Position numbers and translations under genes: made by a program | From: Pseudooceanicola onchidii | GTDB lineage: Bacteria; Pseudomonadota; Alphaproteobacteria; Rhodobacterales; Rhodobacteraceae | Assembly (NCBI RefSeq): GCF_004959925.1 | Contig: NZ_SPUW01000001.1 | Coordinates: 124,001 to 188,000 of the forward strand | DNA: 64,000 nt | Reading direction: 5' to 3' | Notes under the pieces: model-generated | Told to the model about the DNA's origin: nothing | The model's input: only the letters and a program-made list of their open reading frames with translations | The model's database searches: none | Shown: piece after piece, positions 60,927-64,000 of the stretch | How the letters are laid out: every line of letters starts with the position of its first letter | Position numbering within the stretch: position 1 is the stretch's first letter

Positions 60927-61433
60927 ATGACCCGCCGCGACACGACGACATATGGTTTCAAAAGCGCCTCGAAGCTGCTGGAAAGCCGGATCCGCAAGGC
61001 CGGTGAAACCCGTGGCTTTGCCGTCACGCGTCTTCTGACCCATTGGGAGGAGATCGCGGGCGAACTGGCCGCCATGGCGCGACCCGTCGACGTCAACTAT
61101 GGCCGACAGGGATTCGGCGCGACGCTGACCCTGCTGACCACCGGCCCCATGGCCCCGATGGTCGAGATGCAGAAGGAACAGCTGCGCGAAAAGGTCAACG
61201 CCGTCTATGGCTACAACGCCATCGCCCGGGTCCGCGTGACCCAGACGGCCGCGACCGGGTTTGCCGAGGGGCAGGTCGACTTTGCGATGAAACCGAAACC
61301 CGGGGCCCGTCCGGCCCCGACGCCCGAAGTCCTCAGCCAGGCCCGCGACGTGGCCGATGGTGTGGGCGATGACGGGCTGAGATCGGCGCTTGAGGCGCTG
61401 GCACGCAATGTTCTAAGCAAACAGAACAAGTAG
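60927..61433 (+). CDS. DUF721 protein (DciA-like)
   Basis: A 168-residue protein with the DUF721/DciA N-terminal domain: GFKSASKLLESRIRKAGETRGFAVTRLLTHWEEIAGE and later the strand LTLLTTGPMAPMVEMQKEQLREKVNAVYG. DciA is the replicative-helicase operator of most bacteria lacking DnaC. Alphaproteobacterial versions have a short disordered C-terminus, as here. AAAGGCAA precedes the ATG. It lies 12 bases upstream of the DsbA gene and divergent from mutY. Confidence 0.85.
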   Translation: MTRRDTTTYGFKSASKLLESRIRKAGETRGFAVTRLLTHWEEIAGELAAMARPVDVNYGRQGFGATLTLLTTGPMAPMVEMQKEQLREKVNAVYGYNAIARVRVTQTAATGFAEGQVDFAMKPKPGARPAPTPEVLSQARDVADGVGDDGLRSALEALARNVLSKQNK

Positions 61434-61445
61434 GAAGGACCCTTC

Positions 61446-62111
61446 ATGGACCGCAGAACTCTTCTGATGGGCGGCGCGGCTGCCGCTGTCGTGGCCGCTG
61501 GTGGCCTCTGGCTCAACAGCACCCGGACCCCGGCCCTGCCGTCGATCGCGACGGTCACCCCGGCCTCGGGCGATGCCACCGACACCTCGGGCATCGTCGA
61601 AATGACCCTGGGCGCCGAAGATGCACCGGTTACGCTGACTGAATATGCGTCGTTCACATGCCCGCACTGCGCGAACTTCCATGGCGCGGTCTTCAAGGAT
61701 CTCAAGCGCGACTACATCGACACCGGCAAGGTGAAGTTCGTCTATCGCGACGTCTACTTCGACCAGTTCGGCCTGTGGGCGGCGATGATCGCGCGGTGCG
61801 AGCCGACCCGGTTCTTCGGCATTTCCGACATGCTCTATGACCAGCAGAAGCAGTGGATCGGCGACGGTAACCCCGCCGGGATCGCCGAACGCCTGCGCAA
61901 GATCGGCCGCATCGCCGGGCTCGAGTCCGAGCAGATGGAAGCCTGCCTTGCCGACGAAGACCAGGCACGCGCGCTGGTGGGATGGTTCCAGAAGAACGCC
62001 ACCGAAGACGACGTGACCGGAACGCCGACGCTGTTCATCAACGGCGAGAAGCATTCGAACATGAACTACAACGACCTCAAGGCGCTGCTCGACGCCGCGC
62101 TGGAGAGCTGA
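61446..62111 (+). CDS. DsbA family periplasmic thiol oxidoreductase
   Basis: A 221-residue secreted protein. The N-terminus MDRRTLLMGGAAAAVVAAGG is a signal or anchor, the redox site is YASFTCPHCANFH with CPHC at residues 72-75, and the cis-Pro loop is in VTGTPTLFINGEK. This is the DsbA/thioredoxin-4 branch (PF13462) common in alphaproteobacteria, which makes or isomerises disulfides in the periplasm. It follows dciA closely and its TGA overlaps the next ATG by one base. Confidence 0.9.
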   Translation: MDRRTLLMGGAAAAVVAAGGLWLNSTRTPALPSIATVTPASGDATDTSGIVEMTLGAEDAPVTLTEYASFTCPHCANFHGAVFKDLKRDYIDTGKVKFVYRDVYFDQFGLWAAMIARCEPTRFFGISDMLYDQQKQWIGDGNPAGIAERLRKIGRIAGLESEQMEACLADEDQARALVGWFQKNATEDDVTGTPTLFINGEKHSNMNYNDLKALLDAALES

Positions 62112-63217
62112 TGACCACTCCGCTTCAAGGCTTGAAAGTCGTTGAACTTGCACGCATTCTGGCCGGCCCCTGGGCCGGTCAGACGCTGTCTGACCTCGGT
62201 GCCGAGGTCATCAAGGTCGAAAGCCCCGACGGCGACGACACGCGCAAGTGGGGCCCGCCCTTCATCGATCGCGACGAAGACCATTCGGCCGCCTATTACC
62301 ATTCGTGCAACCGCGGCAAGACCTCGGTCGCCTGCGATTTCCGCACCCCCGAAGGCCAGGCGCAGGTGCGTGACCTGGTGCGGGACGCGGATATCCTGAT
62401 CGAGAACTTCAAGGTCGGCGGACTGAAGAAATACGGGCTGGATTACGACAGCTTGGCGCAGGTGAACCCGCGCCTGATCTACTGTTCGATCACCGGCTTT
62501 GGCCAGACCGGGCCTTATGCGCACCGGGCGGGCTATGACTATATCATCCAGGGCATGTCCGGGCTGATGTCACTGACCGGCGAACCCGATGGCCAGCCGC
62601 TGCGCGCGGGCGTGGCGATCACCGATCTGTTCACCGGGGTCTATTCGACCACCGCGATCCTGGCCGCGCTGCACCAGCGCAGCGTCACCGGCCGGGGGCA
62701 GCACATCGACATGGCGCTGCTGGATTGCGCGGTGTCGGTCACGGCAAACCAGGCGATGAACTACCTGTCCACCGGCACGCCGCCCGCGCGGACCGGGAAC
62801 TATCATCCGAACCTGACACCCTACCAGGTGTTCGAGACCTCGGACGGGCACATCATCATCGCCACCGGCAACGACGCGCAGTACCAGCGGCTGTGCGATA
62901 TCCTTGACCTGGCCGACATGAAGACGGACCCCGATTATATCGACAACCCGTCGCGCGTCGCGAACCGGCCCGAGATGATCCGCCGAATCCAGGAGGCCTG
63001 CCTGCGCTTTACCAAGGCCGACCTGCTGGCCGGCTGCGAGGCCAAGGGCATCCCCGCCGGGCCGATCAACGACATGGCGGAGGTCTTCGAGGATCCGCAG
63101 GTCGTCGCGCGCGAGATGCGGATCGATCCCGAAGGCGTCCCGGGCGTGCGGGCACCCTTCCGGTTTTCGGATGCGGAGCTGAAGCTGGACAAGGCGTCGC
63201 CGAAACTGCCGCGCTGA
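62111..63217 (+). CDS. CaiB/BaiF family (family III) CoA-transferase
   Basis: A 368-residue CoA-transferase. PLQGLKVVELARILAGPWAGQTLSDLGAEVIKVE is the family start and GGLKKYGLDYDSLAQVNPRLIYCSITGFGQTGPY the central block; the catalytic Asp is in QHIDMALLDC. Members move CoA between acids such as carnitine, bile acids, formate/oxalate or succinate; the substrate is not deducible. It starts one base inside the dsbA-like gene (TGATG), an odd partnership. The repeat-type terminator follows. Confidence 0.92.
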   Translation: MTTPLQGLKVVELARILAGPWAGQTLSDLGAEVIKVESPDGDDTRKWGPPFIDRDEDHSAAYYHSCNRGKTSVACDFRTPEGQAQVRDLVRDADILIENFKVGGLKKYGLDYDSLAQVNPRLIYCSITGFGQTGPYAHRAGYDYIIQGMSGLMSLTGEPDGQPLRAGVAITDLFTGVYSTTAILAALHQRSVTGRGQHIDMALLDCAVSVTANQAMNYLSTGTPPARTGNYHPNLTPYQVFETSDGHIIIATGNDAQYQRLCDILDLADMKTDPDYIDNPSRVANRPEMIRRIQEACLRFTKADLLAGCEAKGIPAGPINDMAEVFEDPQVVAREMRIDPEGVPGVRAPFRFSDAELKLDKASPKLPR

Positions 63218-63237
63218 CCTTGGACGTTTGAGAATAC

Positions 63238-63274
63238 CTCCCCGTCGGATGCCTCCGGCGGGGATATTTTTTGG
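63238..63274 (+). terminator. terminator-linked repeat after the CoA-transferase
   Basis: Perfect 10-base stem (one T-G pair) CCCCGTCGGA / TCCGGCGGGG with a four-base loop, then ATATTTTTTGGCAAAAAG, the same tail family as at 14.2 and 52.1 kb. It shows the repeat family acting as a true intrinsic terminator. Confidence 0.8.
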
Positions 63275-63308
63275 CAAAAAGAAACAGGCCGAAAGGCGCG
63301 GGTGGGGG

Positions 63309-64000
63309 TCAGTCGCCCAGCTTGGCGTGCACTTCGTCCAGGTCGATCTCTCCGACCGGCATCTTGTTGGCCGGGTCGTGGAAATCGTATTTGAAGAGAT
63401 CGAAGTCGCGTTTGTACATCTCGTAGACCAGGTGCATCGACAGGTCGTCGAAATAGTCTTCGACCGGATGCGCGCGTTTCGGACCGTGCCCTTCGCTTTC
63501 GTTGAAGCGCGGGATCTGGCCCAGGTCGACCGGATACGCCGTGTCGATATTGTTCAGAACCTGCTGCATCCCGTCGTTGAAATCCTCGGTCCAGAAGATC
63601 TGGTCATACCGGCCGCCATTCAGGATGAAGGTCGAGATATGGCCCGACATGGCTGACCAGTGGATGTCCGGTTCCATCGGTTTGCGCCAGCGGATGGTGT
63701 CGCGGGCAAACAGCAGGAAGCGGCGGAAGCTGCGGATCTGGTCGAACTCTTCCTTGCCGTCGTCGCCGCCGACCTCGATCCCGTATTTCTGCACCAGAAG
63801 CGGCACGAGGTTGCCCCGGTAGCGGTTGCCGTTGCGCTGGATGCCGCAGATCTTGTCGAAGAACGAGCTGAGGATCCGGGTGTAGGGGTTGCGCACGCAG
63901 GTGAAGGCATAGCTGCGATGTGCCGAGACGTTCGCCTCGATCGGGCCCTGGCTGTGGTCCTGCGCCCATTTGTGCAGGCCCGTTGTCGAATCGTGGATAT
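63309..64000 (-). CDS. sulfotransferase family protein, 5' end cut by the window
   Basis: The visible 230 codons run from the window edge to the TGA at 63309. The segment AFTCVRNPYTRILSSFFDK matches the 3'-phosphate-binding motif of PAPS-dependent sulfotransferases (family 2 type, PF03567) where CVRNPYxR and a following Ser are typical, and FWTEDFNDGMQQVL plus DFDLFKYDF near the C-terminus are usual for that fold. The PAPS 5'-phosphosulfate loop would lie upstream of the window. It could modify a surface glycan; that is inference. Confidence is limited by truncation. Confidence 0.6.
   Translation of the reverse strand, partial: IHDSTTGLHKWAQDHSQGPIEANVSAHRSYAFTCVRNPYTRILSSFFDKICGIQRNGNRYRGNLVPLLVQKYGIEVGGDDGKEEFDQIRSFRRFLLFARDTIRWRKPMEPDIHWSAMSGHISTFILNGGRYDQIFWTEDFNDGMQQVLNNIDTAYPVDLGQIPRFNESEGHGPKRAHPVEDYFDDLSMHLVYEMYKRDFDLFKYDFHDPANKMPVGEIDLDEVHAKLGD

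Overview
The window looks like chromosomal DNA of a Rhodobacteraceae (Roseobacter-group) alphaproteobacterium. It is roughly two-thirds G+C, genes are densely packed on both strands, and it carries a petABC (Rieske, cytochrome b, cytochrome c1) operon, a CcrM-type GANTC methyltransferase with GANTC sites in its promoter, a DUF721/DciA protein, Hint-domain proteins typical of roseobacters, and a lineage-style family of terminator-linked repeats. The taxonomic call is inference from gene content and style; no 16S rRNA gene is present.

Layout: 1-7.7 kb holds a partial CoA-transferase subunit, a metal-dependent cyclase, an MFS carrier, the tRNA hydroxylase TrhO, an FMN reductase, the NAD-salvage pair pncA-pncB and a low-GC M48 metallopeptidase lipoprotein. 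7.7-10 kb is a small accessory patch: a parDE toxin-antitoxin pair and arfB, both abutting GTAGGG-bounded inverted repeats that supply their stop codons, then a small independent transcription unit with an 18-codon ORF, and a queuosine-precursor transporter behind a preQ1-I-like pseudoknot. 10-13.7 kb is an overlapping cluster (UMF1-type carrier, MepA endopeptidase, phytase-like esterase) preceded by a thioesterase. 13.9-19.6 kb has yggT, recQ, yaaA and rnr. 19.7-28.5 kb has dapE with a DUF2064 protein, a degenerate Hint protein, a rhodanese, a sodium:alanine symporter, a TRIC channel, dapD, a LOG-like protein and a lipoprotein. 28.7-33 kb has a class III aminotransferase, a second Hint protein, an OmpA lipoprotein and an AraC/Ogt DNA-repair protein. 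33-41 kb has nth, adenosine kinase, AMP nucleosidase, HU, a DMT exporter, a CcdA/thioredoxin pair, an AEC carrier and aroC. 41-47 kb has a dicarboxylate symporter, HupE, and thiBPQ under a TPP riboswitch. 47-50 kb is petABC. 50-54.5 kb has an outer membrane barrel, a GST, a PaiB-like protein, mtaB-dapF and tRNA-Lys(UUU). 54.5-56.2 kb holds a membrane-anchored winged-helix regulator with a divergent secreted protein and paired palindromic operators. 56.4-64 kb has rnhB, ccrM, alkB with a translationally coupled monooxygenase-fold protein, mutY, dciA, a DsbA protein, a CaiB-type CoA-transferase and a truncated sulfotransferase-like gene.

Working together: dapD, dapE and dapF are three separate pieces of the diaminopimelate/lysine route. 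TrhO, MtaB and the queuosine transporter all serve tRNA anticodon-loop modification. pncA/pncB, adenosine kinase and AMP nucleosidase are nucleotide salvage. nth, mutY, recQ and the Ogt-like protein are DNA repair. The main candidates for new biology are the preQ1-I-like element before the queuosine-precursor transporter, the small-ORF RNA with two mutually exclusive folds at 9.1-9.3 kb, and the inverted-architecture membrane regulator with its operator pair at 54.6-56.2 kb. No prophage, insertion sequence, CRISPR array, rRNA or replication origin was seen.
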